A DNA stretch of 64,000 nucleotides from Halosaccharopolyspora lacisalsi (GCF_014137975.1 NZ_JACGWZ010000007.1:310001-374000); one strand, 5' to 3'; shown: positions 7,162 through 16,167, numbered from the stretch's first letter. Numbers and translations are program-made. The notes: a model not told the origin generated them from the sequence alone.

Positions 7162-8055
7162 TCAGTTGTAGCGTTCGTGGGAGGCGAACTCGGACCAGAA
7201 GTCACGCAGCGCCTCGTAGCGCTGCCCGACCTCGGTGTTTCGCCCCTCCTCCATGGCGTCCACGATCGCGGCGATGTCCTCGGCCGACGTGTCGGCATCG
7301 ATGTCCTCGCGAGACATCATCTGCACCAGGCCGCCGTAGTCCAGTTCCACGGCCGAGTACGGGTGGAACCGTTCCAGCCAGCGCTCCGTTTCCCGCAGCA
7401 TCCTGGTCGGCCCTTCCTCCCCGAGGGAGTTGCGGGTCGCTGTGTGGGCCCGAGCGACCCGCCTGCGGGCGTCGGCCATCGACGTCTGCCAGGACACGCG
7501 CTCGATCCGGCCCGTCTCGCTCACGCGAATCCGTCGCTGCTCCGGATCGATCACCACGAACCAGGGCAGCGGCACCGTCCACGTCGACGACAGCACGTGG
7601 ACGGCGCTGTCGGAGAGCTCCTGGACCACGGCCGTGGCTCGGGACCTCGCGGTCTCCTCCGGCACAGTCAGCGCCGCCGTGCGCAACGGCGCGTCGGCGG
7701 CGCCGATGAAGCCCACCAGCGCGGCGGCGGAACGTCCCCGCAGATCCAGCGGGCACACCAGCGGCCCCGGCCCGACGGAGTCGGCCGGTCCGGTGGCGAC
7801 CTCCTCCGGATCGAGCACGAGGACCTCCTCCCGGCTCGGTCCGCTTCCGACGACCGCCTCCCCGGGCAACAGGTGAGGACGGGTGGAGACCTGTGTACGC
7901 AACCACAAGTCCTGTTCGTGCGAACCCACGACGGCCGGATCCACCGAACCGCTCTCCACGGCTTCGGCGAGTCGTTCCCGCGCGGACGCTTCGAAGGAAG
8001 ACAGGGGTTCGTACACCCTCAGGTAGGCGACGAACGGCTCTGGCACAGCGAGCAT
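7162..8055 (-). CDS. Conserved actinobacterial protein of unknown function (Rv0811c-like position)
   Basis: 297-aa soluble protein with no signal peptide or membrane segment. The start MLAVPEPFVAYLRVYEPL is supported by ATG at 8055. The centre contains VLSSTWTVPLPWFVVIDPEQR and the C-terminus is acidic and helical (SREDIDADTSAEDIAAIVDAMEEG). I do not recognise a catalytic motif. Its place next to the DUF3073 gene matches the position of Rv0811c beside Rv0810c in mycobacteria, so it is probably a vertically inherited actinobacterial core gene; function is unknown. Confidence 0.75.
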   Translation of the reverse strand: MLAVPEPFVAYLRVYEPLSSFEASARERLAEAVESGSVDPAVVGSHEQDLWLRTQVSTRPHLLPGEAVVGSGPSREEVLVLDPEEVATGPADSVGPGPLVCPLDLRGRSAAALVGFIGAADAPLRTAALTVPEETARSRATAVVQELSDSAVHVLSSTWTVPLPWFVVIDPEQRRIRVSETGRIERVSWQTSMADARRRVARAHTATRNSLGEEGPTRMLRETERWLERFHPYSAVELDYGGLVQMMSREDIDADTSAEDIAAIVDAMEEGRNTEVGQRYEALRDFWSEFASHERYN

Positions 8056-8268
8056 GGTGCCATGTTCGCGAGCTGCTCGTTCGGCCTGCCCGCGTGTCGC
8101 GGGCGTGGATGGGGGCTAACTCACCCCGACGAGGGCACCCCAGTACCGGCACCACGTCGCGTAGAACCGCATCGGCGCGGTACGGTAGTTACAGGAAAAG
8201 TTGTCGAGATCATGCGGGGCCGCCGTTCCCCTGGCCGCCCCGCACACCCTGTGCGAGGGGGTCGAGCC

Positions 8269-8451
8269 ATGGGGCGCGGCCGGGCTAAGGCCAAGCAGAC
8301 GAAGGTGGCCCGCGAGCTGAAGTACAACTCGCCCAACATGGATGTGGATGCCTTGGAGCGTGAGCTCTCCTCGGACTATAGGGGCGAGTGGTACGAGCAG
8401 GATCGCGGCGACCCATACGACGACGACGGGTACGACGACCACCGGTACTGA
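8269..8451 (+). CDS. DUF3073 small basic-acidic protein
   Basis: 60-aa protein beginning MGRGRAKAKQTKVAREL, the invariant start of the DUF3073 family, and ending in an acidic aromatic tail (DPYDDDGYDDHRY). The basic half suggests nucleic-acid or ribosome contact, but no function is established. GAGGGGGT upstream of ATG 8269 is a good ribosome-binding site. The leader contains a long near-perfect GC hairpin (about 8213-8246). In other actinobacteria the gene adjoins purM; here a metal cassette separates them. Confidence 0.9.
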   Translation: MGRGRAKAKQTKVARELKYNSPNMDVDALERELSSDYRGEWYEQDRGDPYDDDGYDDHRY

Positions 8452-8462
8452 CGCACGACCCG

Positions 8463-8496
8463 ACCGAGTGAGCGGTAGCGCAACCGCTCACTCGGT
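8463..8496 (+). terminator. Hairpin terminator after the DUF3073 gene
   Basis: Perfect 14-bp stem ACCGAGTGAGCGGT / ACCGCTCACTCGGT with a 6-nt loop AGCGCA, 11 nt after the stop codon, followed by TGGTGT. Confidence 0.75.
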
Positions 8497-8622
8497 TGGT
8501 GTGCGGCCGATGTCGCCGTGACCGCGTGAGTCAGCGGGTGAGTTGACGAGCCAGTGGTCACCGGACCACCCGCGCGGCGTGGACAGCACGCTCGCGGGTC
8601 GTACATCGATGTTCGGAAGCGA

Positions 8623-8661
8623 CGTCCGTGGCGTCACCGGCTGCCGGTGACGCCACGGACG
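8623..8661 (-). terminator. Hairpin terminator of the DUF4396 gene
   Basis: Perfect 18-bp stem (8623-8640 / 8644-8661) with a 3-nt loop CTG, 45 bp beyond the stop of the minus-strand DUF4396 gene. It may also back up the DUF3073 terminator on the other strand. Confidence 0.7.
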
Positions 8662-8705
8662 CTTATCAAGCCTCCCCTCGGCTCGATCGCGGGTCGGACT
8701 CCGGC

Positions 8706-9167
8706 TCAGTGCCCGGCGTGGGCATGGGCGCCGTGGACGACGGCGTGTCCCCTGCCCCTCGCGATCATCCACTTGTTGACCGGTGTCGTGAGCACGAAGG
8801 CCACACCCAGTGCCAGGACCAGCGCCACCCAGAACAGCACGCTGAGCGGTCCGGCGTGCATCGCGCCGGGGATCAGCACCATCACGGCGTTGTCCACGAT
8901 CTCCATGACCGCGATCGAGAGCGTGTCGGCGGCCAGGGCCAGCCGGGCTGCTCTGCCGAAGGTCTCCCCCGAGCGCAGCACACCGCGCATGGTCAGGGCG
9001 TAGCCGAACAGGAACGCGAGCGCGACCGAGAGCAACACGGTGGTCGCGTTGTGCAGGCCGACCGAGGTGCCGACGACCATCCCGAGGATCTCACCGAGAG
9101 CACAGCCGGTGAGGCAGTGCAGTGTCGCCGAGGCCGCCATCGACCAGGACGCGGCGGACATGGGCAT
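8706..9167 (-). CDS. DUF4396 family integral membrane protein
   Basis: 153-aa protein with about four hydrophobic helices. Polar residues inside or beside helices (TLHCLTGCALGE near the N-terminus; VMEIVDNAVM) and a His-rich C-terminal tail (HAVVHGAHAHAGH) suggest metal handling. ATG 9167 follows GGAAGGGG; GTG 9170 is an alternative. It is divergent from the DUF6153/DUF305 pair across a CsoR-like operator, which links the set to copper or a related metal. Transport function is inferred only from topology and context. Confidence 0.8.
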   Translation of the reverse strand: MPMSAASWSMAASATLHCLTGCALGEILGMVVGTSVGLHNATTVLLSVALAFLFGYALTMRGVLRSGETFGRAARLALAADTLSIAVMEIVDNAVMVLIPGAMHAGPLSVLFWVALVLALGVAFVLTTPVNKWMIARGRGHAVVHGAHAHAGH

Positions 9168-9214
9168 CACTCCCCTTCCATCACGATCAACGATCGCCCG
9201 GCCTAACCAACTTC

Positions 9215-9229
9215 TACCCCCAGGGGGTA
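9215..9229. promoter_or_regulatory. CsoR/RcnR-family-like operator in a divergent promoter
   Basis: Perfect inverted repeat TACCCCC-A-GGGGGTA followed by TATT. G-tract palindromes with T/A ends are typical operators of the CsoR/RcnR/CstR metal- and sulfur-sensing repressors. It lies 47 bp from the DUF4396 start and 32 bp from the DUF6153 start, suitable for repressing both. No CsoR gene lies in the window. Confidence 0.6.
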
Positions 9230-9260
9230 TATTCCTCGCAGGTCGCGGGAAGGAGTCGAC

Positions 9261-9627
9261 GTGGTGCGCTCAGTCGCCAAGGTCCTCCTGCTCATCGCGG
9301 TGCTCTCCGGTGTGGTGGCCATGCACCAGCTGCCGATCGCACAGCACGGACATCAGGAGACCGCTGCCGTCGCCGTGGCCGGGACCGGGGGCCACTCCGG
9401 CCACGGGTGCTGCCGCGACGCGAACCCCGGCGGTGGGATCATGCTGCACCTGTGCCTGGCCGTCACGGTGGCCGCGATGATGCTGCGGGGCGCTGCGCCT
9501 CCTCGGCCGGGTCCCGGACGTCCGGCGATACCTCCGCGCCGGGGGCGTCGCCCTCGGGAGCGCCACGCTCCGAGCTCCTCCCTGGTTGCGACCGTGCCTG
9601 CACTCCCTACGGGTTCTCCGGCTGTGA
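9261..9627 (+). pseudogene. DUF6153-like protein, apparent +1 frameshift
   Basis: The N-terminal part reads VRSVAKVLLLIAVLSGVVAM as a signal/membrane segment, then His/Cys-rich GGHSGHGCC and a second hydrophobic segment HLCLAVTVAAMML. After G-run 9487-9490 the natural continuation (LRLLGRVPDVRRYLRAG ... LRVLRL, stop 9625-9627) lies in the next frame; removing one G joins them into a normal-length family member of about 121 aa. Left unshifted, the frame runs to 9935 and overlaps the DUF305 gene, which is implausible. AAGGAG precedes GTG 9261. Either a real mutation or a base-call error. Confidence 0.6.
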
Positions 9628-9690
9628 TCACCGGGACGGCCCGAGCCGTCACCAGCGATGACCACACGGAAGAGATCCGACAGGAGAACG

Positions 9691-10266
9691 ATGAACGAGC
9701 GCGGGTTCGGCGCCGCCCCGGTCGTGGCGGCGGCACTGGCGACGGCCGGTTGCGGTACGGCGGGCACGAACACCGAACCGGAACGGCCTCCTGCTCCGCC
9801 GTCCCGGTCGCAGGCACCCGTCGACGTCAACCGGGTCGACATCACGTTCGCGAGCGACATGATCCCGCACCACGACCAGGCGGTGCGGATGGCCGACATG
9901 GTTCCGAGTCGTACCGACGACGCGGCCCTGCGTGACCTGGCCGAGCGGATTCGCCGGGCACAGCGACCGGAGATCGACAGGATGACCGGTTGGTTGCGCG
10001 ACTGGCAGCCCCCCACCCCCTCGGGCGGTGGGCACGACTCCACGGACGGCATGATGTCGGCCGAGGACATGGCGTTGGACGAGGCGCGCGGCCACGCCTT
10101 CGAGGAGATGTGGCTGCGCATGGTGATCGAGCATCACGAGGGCGCGGTCACCATGGCCCGCACCGAGTTCGACGAAGGTCGCAACGACGCCGCCAGGGAA
10201 CTCGCCCGCGGGATCACCGAGTCCCAGCGGTCCGAGACCGCCGAGACGAGGGCGATGCTCGGCTGA
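9691..10266 (+). CDS. DUF305 family putative lipoprotein
   Basis: 191-aa exported protein. A short N-terminal hydrophobic stretch ends in ALATAGC, a slightly non-canonical lipobox, so surface anchoring is likely. The ferritin-like DUF305 domain shows its hallmark pairs DMIPHHDQAVRMA (about residue 57) and IEHHEGAVTMA (about residue 150), whose His residues are thought to bind metal. AGGAG precedes ATG 9691. Genes of this family commonly sit in copper-regulated groups, in agreement with the operator at 9215. Confidence 0.85.
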   Translation: MNERGFGAAPVVAAALATAGCGTAGTNTEPERPPAPPSRSQAPVDVNRVDITFASDMIPHHDQAVRMADMVPSRTDDAALRDLAERIRRAQRPEIDRMTGWLRDWQPPTPSGGGHDSTDGMMSAEDMALDEARGHAFEEMWLRMVIEHHEGAVTMARTEFDEGRNDAARELARGITESQRSETAETRAMLG

Positions 10267-10272
10267 GCCACG

Positions 10273-10303
10273 AGGTCCGTGGTTCCCGGGGAACCACGGA
10301 CCT
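10273..10303. terminator. Bidirectional hairpin between DUF305 gene and purM
   Basis: Perfect 14-bp stem AGGTCCGTGGTTCC / GGAACCACGGACCT with loop CGG, starting 6 nt after the DUF305 stop and ending 5 nt before the purM stop. Confidence 0.8.
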
Positions 10304-10308
10304 TCGCC

Positions 10309-11427
10309 TCAGAAGCGCGGGTGGTCGCCCCTCATGAGCACTCGCTGACCCTCCTCGGTCTCCTCGACCGAGGGTTGCTTGGACACCTCACCCAGCACCC
10401 AAGCGGGAACGTGGCGGGCCGTGAGCACTGCCAACGCACGGTCGACGTCCTCGGCGGCGACCACCGCGGCCATCCCGACCCCCATGTTGAAGGTGCGCTC
10501 CATCTCCGCGGCCTCGATGCGCCCCCGCTGAGCGATCAGCCGGAACACCGGGTCCGGGGTCCAGCTCGCGCGGTCGAGCACCGCGGTCAGCCCCGGGGGG
10601 ATCACACGCCCCAGGTTGTCGGCCAGTCCACCGCCGGTGACGTGCGCGAACGTACGCACCTGGGCCTCGGCGGCCATGGCCAGGCAGTCCTTGGCGTAGA
10701 TTCGGGTGGGCTCCAGCAGCTCCTCGCCGAGCGTGCGGCCGAACTCCTCGACGTGCCCGGACAACGGCATCCGCGCGCTGTCCAGGAGCACGTGCCGGGC
10801 CAGCGAGTAGCCGTTGGAGTGCAGCCCGGACGACCCCATCGCGATCACGACGTCACCAGCACGCACCCTGTCGGGTCCGAGCACCGCGTTCGCCTCGACG
10901 GCGCCCACGGCGTTGGCCGAGATGTCGTACTCGCCGGAACCCATCATCCCGGGATGTTCGGCGGTCTCCCCGCCCAGCAGCGCGCAGCCCGCCTGCACGC
11001 AGCCCTCGGAGATCCCCTTGACCAGGTCGGAGATGCGCTCGGGGACGACCTTGCCCACGGCGATGTAGTCCTGGAGGAACAACGGTTCCGCGCCGCAGAC
11101 CACCAGGTCGTCGGCGACCATCGCCACCAGGTCGATTCCCACCGTGTCGTGCTTGTCCAGCGCCTGCGAAATGGCGATCTTGGTTCCCACGCCGTCGGTG
11201 GCCGAGGCCAGCACCGGCTCGGACCACCTGTCCAGCGGGAGCTGGAAGAGACCGGCGAAACCGCCGAGCGAGCCGAGCACCTCGGGGCGGGTGGCACGTT
11301 CGGCCCACGGGCGCATCAGCCCCACGGCCTCGTCGCCCGCGTCGATGCTCACCCCGGCGTCGGCGTAGGTGGCCGATGAGCTCCCGGCGGCGTCGGCGTT
11401 GGAGTCCGTGGACAGGTCTTCGGACAC
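10309..11427 (-). CDS. purM: Phosphoribosylformylglycinamidine cyclo-ligase
   Basis: 372-aa cytoplasmic AIR synthetase; it closes FGAM to aminoimidazole ribotide with ATP in purine synthesis. Typical segments are SYADAGVSIDAGDEAV-like SATYADAGVSIDAG, PVLASATDGVGTK, DLVAMVADDLVVCGAEPLFLQDYIA and GGETAEHPGMM. GTG 11427 is chosen because GGAG lies about 8 nt upstream; further upstream starts would add unconserved residues. It follows purF by 144 bp on the same strand and is probably in the same transcript. Confidence 0.93.
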   Translation of the reverse strand: MSEDLSTDSNADAAGSSSATYADAGVSIDAGDEAVGLMRPWAERATRPEVLGSLGGFAGLFQLPLDRWSEPVLASATDGVGTKIAISQALDKHDTVGIDLVAMVADDLVVCGAEPLFLQDYIAVGKVVPERISDLVKGISEGCVQAGCALLGGETAEHPGMMGSGEYDISANAVGAVEANAVLGPDRVRAGDVVIAMGSSGLHSNGYSLARHVLLDSARMPLSGHVEEFGRTLGEELLEPTRIYAKDCLAMAAEAQVRTFAHVTGGGLADNLGRVIPPGLTAVLDRASWTPDPVFRLIAQRGRIEAAEMERTFNMGVGMAAVVAAEDVDRALAVLTARHVPAWVLGEVSKQPSVEETEEGQRVLMRGDHPRF

Positions 11428-11571
11428 GACTGGCTCCACATCTGGTGCTGGGAAGCGATCCGCCCTGGCTGTGACCACGCTACGCGGCACGGGGGATCGA
11501 AGGGTCACAGGTGGTCATCGAAACGATGTCACCACCGACGGTGCGAGGTGCCGCGATTCCCGGCGGCACCC

Positions 11572-13167
11572 TCACGGGCGGCGCACGGCGTCCTCGGCAC
11601 CGTAGCCACTGGGCAGTACGGGCTCGGCGGGGCCGGCCACGCCCGACTCGTCGCTGTCGTCGGAGTTCTCGAGCAGGTACTTGCCGAGCTGATCGGAGTC
11701 GGGAACCGGGATCGGGTAATGCCCGTCGAAGCAGGCGGAGCACAACTGGCTGCGGGGCTGCTCGGAGGCCGAGATCAACGCGTCCAGCGACACGTAGCCG
11801 AGGGTGTCGGCGTCGATCGACTGGCGGATGCCCTCCATGTCGAGGCCGTTGGCGATCAGTTCGGCGCGGGAGGCGAAGTCGATGCCGTAGAAGCACGGCC
11901 AGCGCACCGGCGGCGAGGAGATGCGCACGTGCACCTCCGATGCCCCCGCCTCACGCAGCATCCGCACCAACGCGCGCTGGGTGTTGCCGCGCACGACGGA
12001 GTCGTCGACCACCACCAGGCGCTTGCCCCGGATCACCTCGCGCAACGGGTTGAGCTTCAGCCGGATGCCGAGTTGGCGAATGGTCTGGGAGGGCTGGATG
12101 AAGGTACGCCCGACGTAGGCGTTCTTGACCAGGCCGTTTCCGTAGGGCAGATCGGCTTCCTGGGCGTAGCCGATGGCGGCGGGCGTTCCCGATTCCGGTA
12201 CGGGGATCACCAGGTCGGCCTCGGCGGGATGCTCGCGGGCCAGGCGCCGCCCGATCTCGACCCGGGTACTGTGCACCGACCGGCCACCGATGGTGGTGTC
12301 GGGGCGTGCGAGGTAGACGTACTCGAACACGCAGCCCTTCGGATTCGGTCGCGCGAAGCGGGACGAGCGCAGTCCCCGCTCGTCGACGGCGATCAGCTCT
12401 CCGGCCTCGACCTCGCGCACGAAGGAGGCGCCGACGATGTCCAGCGCCGCGGTCTCGCTGGCGACCACCCAGCCGCGTTCCAGGCGACCCAGCACCAGCG
12501 GCCGGACCCCGTGCGGGTCCCTGGCGGCGTAGAGCGTGGACTCGTCGGAGAAGACCATCGAGAACGCACCGCTCAGGGTGGGCAGCAGCTCCAGCGCCGC
12601 CTGCTCGATGCCCTTCTCCGCGGCGTGCGTGGCCAGCAGCGCGCACACCAGGTCGGAGTCGGTGGTCGCGCGTTCGCAGGCACCCGCGGGTGCCGAGGTG
12701 TTCTGCGCGTCGGTGTCGGCGCCCTCGGTGACGACCCGCTCCATCAGCTCGGCGGTGTTGACCAGGTTCCCGTTGTGCCCGAGAGCCACTCCGCCTCCTC
12801 CCGCTGTGGTGCGGAAGGTCGGCTGCGCGTTCTCCCAGGTTCCACCACCGGTGGTGGAGTAGCGGTTGTGTCCGACGGCGATGTGCCCCTGCAACGAGGC
12901 GAGTACCTGTTCGTCGAAAATCTGGCTGACCAGACCGAGGTCCTTGTAGACCAGCATCTGCGTGCCGTCGGCAGCGGCGATTCCCGCCGCTTCCTGACCG
13001 CGGTGCTGAAGCGCGAACAGACCGTAGAAAGCCAGCTTGGCGACTTCCTCCCCCGGCGCCCACACGCCGAACACCCCGCATTCCTCGCGAGGGACGTCCT
13101 GCTCGATAGCTTCGGGCGACGTCTGGTCCGGCTTGCTCACGCCAGGATATGGCAGGTCGGTGACCAC
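11572..13167 (-). CDS. purF: Amidophosphoribosyltransferase
   Basis: 531-aa enzyme of the first committed step of purine synthesis, transferring the amide of glutamine to PRPP. The N-terminal glutaminase domain begins with the nucleophile C30 (REECGVFGV), so a short propeptide must be removed; the C-terminal phosphoribosyltransferase domain has the PRPP loop KRLVVVDDSVVRGNT. GTG 13167 has GGGAG upstream. The 3' end leads to purM; upstream lies the SCP-like gene, as in mycobacteria (Rv0807-Rv0809). Confidence 0.94.
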   Translation of the reverse strand: MVTDLPYPGVSKPDQTSPEAIEQDVPREECGVFGVWAPGEEVAKLAFYGLFALQHRGQEAAGIAAADGTQMLVYKDLGLVSQIFDEQVLASLQGHIAVGHNRYSTTGGGTWENAQPTFRTTAGGGGVALGHNGNLVNTAELMERVVTEGADTDAQNTSAPAGACERATTDSDLVCALLATHAAEKGIEQAALELLPTLSGAFSMVFSDESTLYAARDPHGVRPLVLGRLERGWVVASETAALDIVGASFVREVEAGELIAVDERGLRSSRFARPNPKGCVFEYVYLARPDTTIGGRSVHSTRVEIGRRLAREHPAEADLVIPVPESGTPAAIGYAQEADLPYGNGLVKNAYVGRTFIQPSQTIRQLGIRLKLNPLREVIRGKRLVVVDDSVVRGNTQRALVRMLREAGASEVHVRISSPPVRWPCFYGIDFASRAELIANGLDMEGIRQSIDADTLGYVSLDALISASEQPRSQLCSACFDGHYPIPVPDSDQLGKYLLENSDDSDESGVAGPAEPVLPSGYGAEDAVRRP

Positions 13168-13219
13168 CGAAAAACTCCCTGTCGAAAGACTGTTGTAACT
13201 GCAGTCGGAGTTACACCCC

Positions 13220-13225
13220 AGTATA
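13220..13225 (-). promoter_or_regulatory. Candidate -10 element for purF
   Basis: Reading the minus strand, TATACT lies about 53 nt before the purF GTG in a locally AT-rich patch. No good -35 hexamer at 17 bp is visible, so the call rests on the -10 alone. Confidence 0.35.
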
Positions 13226-13270
13226 ACGTTCGGTCACCGTCCTCCCGCCCGCGACCAGGATGGACCACAC

Positions 13271-13675
13271 TCAAACTTCGGAGGCGCCCCGACCGGACAC
13301 GCGGAGTAACGGCAACCATCGTGCGAGATCAGCACGCGAGCCGGAGGCCTGGACATCGCCTCGCTCCAACGCCTGCTCCCACGTGAGGCCGCCCGTCGCC
13401 AGCGACAGCCAGGTGTACGAATCCGTCTCGACGACGTTCGGCGGGGTCCCCCTCGTGTGCTGCGGACCCGCCACGCACTGGACCGCGGCGAAAGGCGGTA
13501 CGCGCACCTCCACGCTGTGTCCCGGTGCGAGCTGCTGCAGGGTACGCAGGCTCAGCCGTACGGCGGGCGCGAGCTCGCTGCGCGGGGGCCTCTCGGCCAC
13601 GCCGTCCAGCCACGGCACCACGGTCTCGACGGCGTCGCGAAGCTCGTGCGGGTCCACACTGCGGCGGGAGGGCAT
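13271..13675 (-). CDS. Sterol-carrier-like (SCP_3) family protein
   Basis: 134-aa cytoplasmic protein matching the small actinobacterial sterol carrier family found upstream of purF. Family segments visible are LAPGHSVEVRVPPFAAVQC and HTRGTPPNVVETD. A lipid or hydrophobic-ligand role is implied only by the fold name; the biological function is unknown. ATG at 13675. It is 103 bp upstream of purF on the same strand. The 265 bp before it (13676-13940) carry no gene I can support. Confidence 0.8.
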   Translation of the reverse strand: MPSRRSVDPHELRDAVETVVPWLDGVAERPPRSELAPAVRLSLRTLQQLAPGHSVEVRVPPFAAVQCVAGPQHTRGTPPNVVETDSYTWLSLATGGLTWEQALERGDVQASGSRADLARWLPLLRVSGRGASEV

Positions 13676-13940
13676 GGCTCCACCCTACGAAGCGCGAGCG
13701 AGTCACCGGGAAGGTGCGCCGCCCCGCGCAGCGCACCCACCGTCAGACAAGCGGCGCCGACCGCTGCCCCACCGAGCGCGCAAGCCGACCAGCCGGGGGT
13801 TCTCGGCCGTCGCCTCGCGAGGACAGCGACCCGGGTCCGGAACACGTGGCGTATCGACTACTCGGTGTGTCGGGTCCCGGAGCGAGACGGCGACCGAGGT
13901 TCCCCACCCGCCCCGCTACGTGAGCCATGCCGAAAAATTC

Positions 13941-14705
13941 CTACAGCCAGCCGAGTTTGACTGCTTGCACCCCGGCCTGAAACCTGGTTTCCACGCCCAG
14001 CCGCGTGATCAGTTCGCGCACCCGCCGGTGGGCGGTGCGGGCGCTGAATCCCATGAGGCGACCGATGTTCTCGTCCGTGGAGCCCGAGGCCAGCAGCGAC
14101 AGGATCCAGCGCTCCTCCTCCGACGGCGCCTCGGAGGAGATCGCACCGTGCGAGGTGAACGGGCCGGCGAACCGCCAGAGGTCGTCGAAGATCCGCACCA
14201 GTGCCGCCAACAACGCCGAGCTCCGCACCACCACGGCGCTCTCGACGGTGCGGGAAGTGGTGGTCAGCGGCAGCAGCGCCACCGCGTTGTCCACGAGAAG
14301 GAGTTTGGTGGGGGCGAGGTGGACGATCCGCGCCTGCTCCCCGAGCGAGACCAACCGGGAGGTCACCTCCAGCTGGGGTGGCCGGGCCAGCGCCGCGCGG
14401 TCGTAGAGCACCTGGTAGTCCACCCCCTCGGAAAGTTTGAGGCACTCCAGTGAGTCCAACGACTCGGTGGCGGCGTACGGCGGCTTGACCACTCCCCGCA
14501 CCGTTTCCGAGGCGTCCCGCTGCAGCCGGTACGCGGCCCAGCCGACCCGTCTGGCCCCCCGGACGACCTGGATCACTCCGTCGCTCGACCGGGCCTGGGT
14601 CACCGAGGCCACGAATTCCCGTGCGGGATCTCCCGCCCCGGGATCCGCCGTCTCGTCCGACGAATGCTGCGATGGTCGTGACGTTTCGGTGAATCCGGAC
14701 AGCAC
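13941..14705 (-). CDS. LuxR-type (GerE-like HTH) transcriptional regulator
   Basis: 254-aa protein. The C-terminal 60 residues form a LuxR-like helix-turn-helix (SEEERWILSLLASGSTDENIGRLMG, then FSARTAHRRVRELITRLG). The first part has no receiver domain; it resembles the single-domain regulators with an N-terminal TrmB/PLD-like middle region. GTG 14705 is preferred (AGAGG 6 nt upstream) over a start at 14789. It is downstream of, and on the same strand as, the secreted protease gene, but separated by a terminator. Target unknown. Confidence 0.75.
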   Translation of the reverse strand: MLSGFTETSRPSQHSSDETADPGAGDPAREFVASVTQARSSDGVIQVVRGARRVGWAAYRLQRDASETVRGVVKPPYAATESLDSLECLKLSEGVDYQVLYDRAALARPPQLEVTSRLVSLGEQARIVHLAPTKLLLVDNAVALLPLTTTSRTVESAVVVRSSALLAALVRIFDDLWRFAGPFTSHGAISSEAPSEEERWILSLLASGSTDENIGRLMGFSARTAHRRVRELITRLGVETRFQAGVQAVKLGWL

Positions 14706-14864
14706 CGCGCACCTCTCACTGCCGTGCCCTCCCCGAACGGGCGAGCACTCGATACCCCCTCGGTGGGAACGTAACCAATCCGAGACCACGGGAGAAACCC
14801 ACTTTCGCGGGATCCCGGCCCGGCGTTTCCCGGGGCTGCCGGAGCCGACGCGGGCGAAAACACC

Positions 14865-14901
14865 GCTGGCCCTCCCTCGTCTCAGCCGAGGAAGGGCCAG
14901 C
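14865..14901 (-). terminator. Hairpin terminator of the subtilase gene
   Basis: Stem GCTGGCCCT / AGGGCCAGC plus inner CCTCG / CGAGG with one mismatch (14865-14879 / 14887-14901), 16 bp beyond the protease stop. Confidence 0.7.
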
Positions 14902-14916
14902 CGGGCATGATTCGAT

Positions 14917-16125
14917 TCACAGGGCCGGAACCCGCAACAGATCCGATTCGGTCCCGGGGGGAGCGTTGCCGATCACGTCCTGCGTGGCGCCGTTCTCCAG
15001 GGCCCGCACCGTCTCGGCCGGCTCGGCGCCCGAGTGGGACTGCAGGTACAGAGCTGCCGCGCCGGCCACGTGCGGACTGGCCATCGAGGTGCCGCTGTAG
15101 ACCTGCGTACCGCCACCGGGCACGGTGGAACTGATGCCCACGCCGGGGGCGTAGCCCTCGACCTCCCCGCCGAAGTTGGTGAACTCCGCCGACCGGTCCT
15201 CGGGCCCCGATGCGGCGGTGGTGAACACGCCCCGCGCGCTGGCCGGGGAGAAGTCCGCGGCGTCCTTGCCCGCGTTCCCGGCGGCCACGGACAGGAACAC
15301 ACCGCTGTCGACCAGCGAACTGGCGGCCTCGTTCAGCGCCGGATCCTTGGCTCCCCCCAGTGACATGTTCGCCACCGAGGGCCCCTGGGCGTGCCGGGCC
15401 ACCCAGTCCATGCCCTCGATGATGTCGGCGGTGGTGCCGCTGCCGTCGTCGCCGAGGACCTTCACGCCCACCAGCTCGGCCCGCTTGGCCACGCCGTAGG
15501 TCTCACTCCCGATCGTGCCCGCCACGTGAGTGCCGTGACCCATGCGGTCGATGCCGTCACCACCGGTGGCGTCGTACCCGACCGAGGCTCGTCCCCCGAA
15601 CTCGGGATGCTTCGGCGCGATCCCGGTGTCGAGGACGTAGGCGGTCACTCCCGCACCGGTGTCGCGGGGCCGGTACCGACCGTCCAGCGGCAGTCCCGGC
15701 TGGTCGAGCCGGTCCAGCCCCCACGCCTGCGTGTCGGGCGCGCTGGAGGGACGCGGCGGCTCCAGCTGGACTCGGTAGCTCTCGGAGACCCCCTCCACCG
15801 AGTCCGCGGCCCGCACTCTGCGTAACTGTTCGGGGGCGAGCTCGGCGGAGAATCCGTTGAGGGTCGAGGTGTAGAGGTGCTCGGTGGGCACGCCCAGGTC
15901 GCGAGCGATCTCGCGTGGGGACGTGCCGTCGGTGAGGTTGACGACGTAGGTCCTCGACCCGGCCGACTGCGGAGTGGCTTGCTCCCGCGAATCGCCCGAA
16001 TGCTGGGTGTGCAGCGTCAACGGAGCCAGTTCCGGCACTTCGACGGCTCCGGCCACCGGGGTCACGGCCACCATGAGCGCAGTCGCGGCCACCCCCGCTC
16101 CACAGCCGTGGGAAAGTGTTTTCAT
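14917..16125 (-). CDS. Secreted subtilisin-family serine protease (S8, proteinase K-like)
   Basis: 402-aa preproprotein. Residues 1-27 are a Sec signal peptide ([14 protein letters not shown]); residues about 57-120 form an I9-type inhibitor propeptide ([13 protein letters not shown]). The mature catalytic domain has D166 (AYVLDTGI), H200 (GHGTHVAG), oxyanion N284 (AAGNAG) and S347 ([11 protein letters not shown]), a complete triad. It should be an extracellular broad-specificity peptidase. AGGAGG precedes ATG 16125. A hairpin/palindrome at 16143-16167 sits in its leader or promoter. No C-terminal anchor is present. Confidence 0.92.
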   Translation of the reverse strand: MKTLSHGCGAGVAATALMVAVTPVAGAVEVPELAPLTLHTQHSGDSREQATPQSAGSRTYVVNLTDGTSPREIARDLGVPTEHLYTSTLNGFSAELAPEQLRRVRAADSVEGVSESYRVQLEPPRPSSAPDTQAWGLDRLDQPGLPLDGRYRPRDTGAGVTAYVLDTGIAPKHPEFGGRASVGYDATGGDGIDRMGHGTHVAGTIGSETYGVAKRAELVGVKVLGDDGSGTTADIIEGMDWVARHAQGPSVANMSLGGAKDPALNEAASSLVDSGVFLSVAAGNAGKDAADFSPASARGVFTTAASGPEDRSAEFTNFGGEVEGYAPGVGISSTVPGGGTQVYSGTSMASPHVAGAAALYLQSHSGAEPAETVRALENGATQDVIGNAPPGTESDLLRVPAL

Positions 16126-16142
16126 CCGTCCCCTCCTGCGGG

Positions 16143-16167
16143 CTCGTCACGGCGTGACCGTGACGAG
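16143..16167. promoter_or_regulatory. Palindrome upstream of the subtilase gene
   Basis: Perfect 10-bp arms CTCGTCACGG / CCGTGACGAG with loop CGTGA, 18-42 nt upstream of the protease ATG on the minus strand. It could be an operator or a leader hairpin. Confidence 0.45.

Noticed and set aside
9261-9935. Full-length 225-codon gene reading through the DUF305 start
   Set aside because: The part after 9490 lacks family similarity and overlaps a well-supported gene; a frameshift explains it better.
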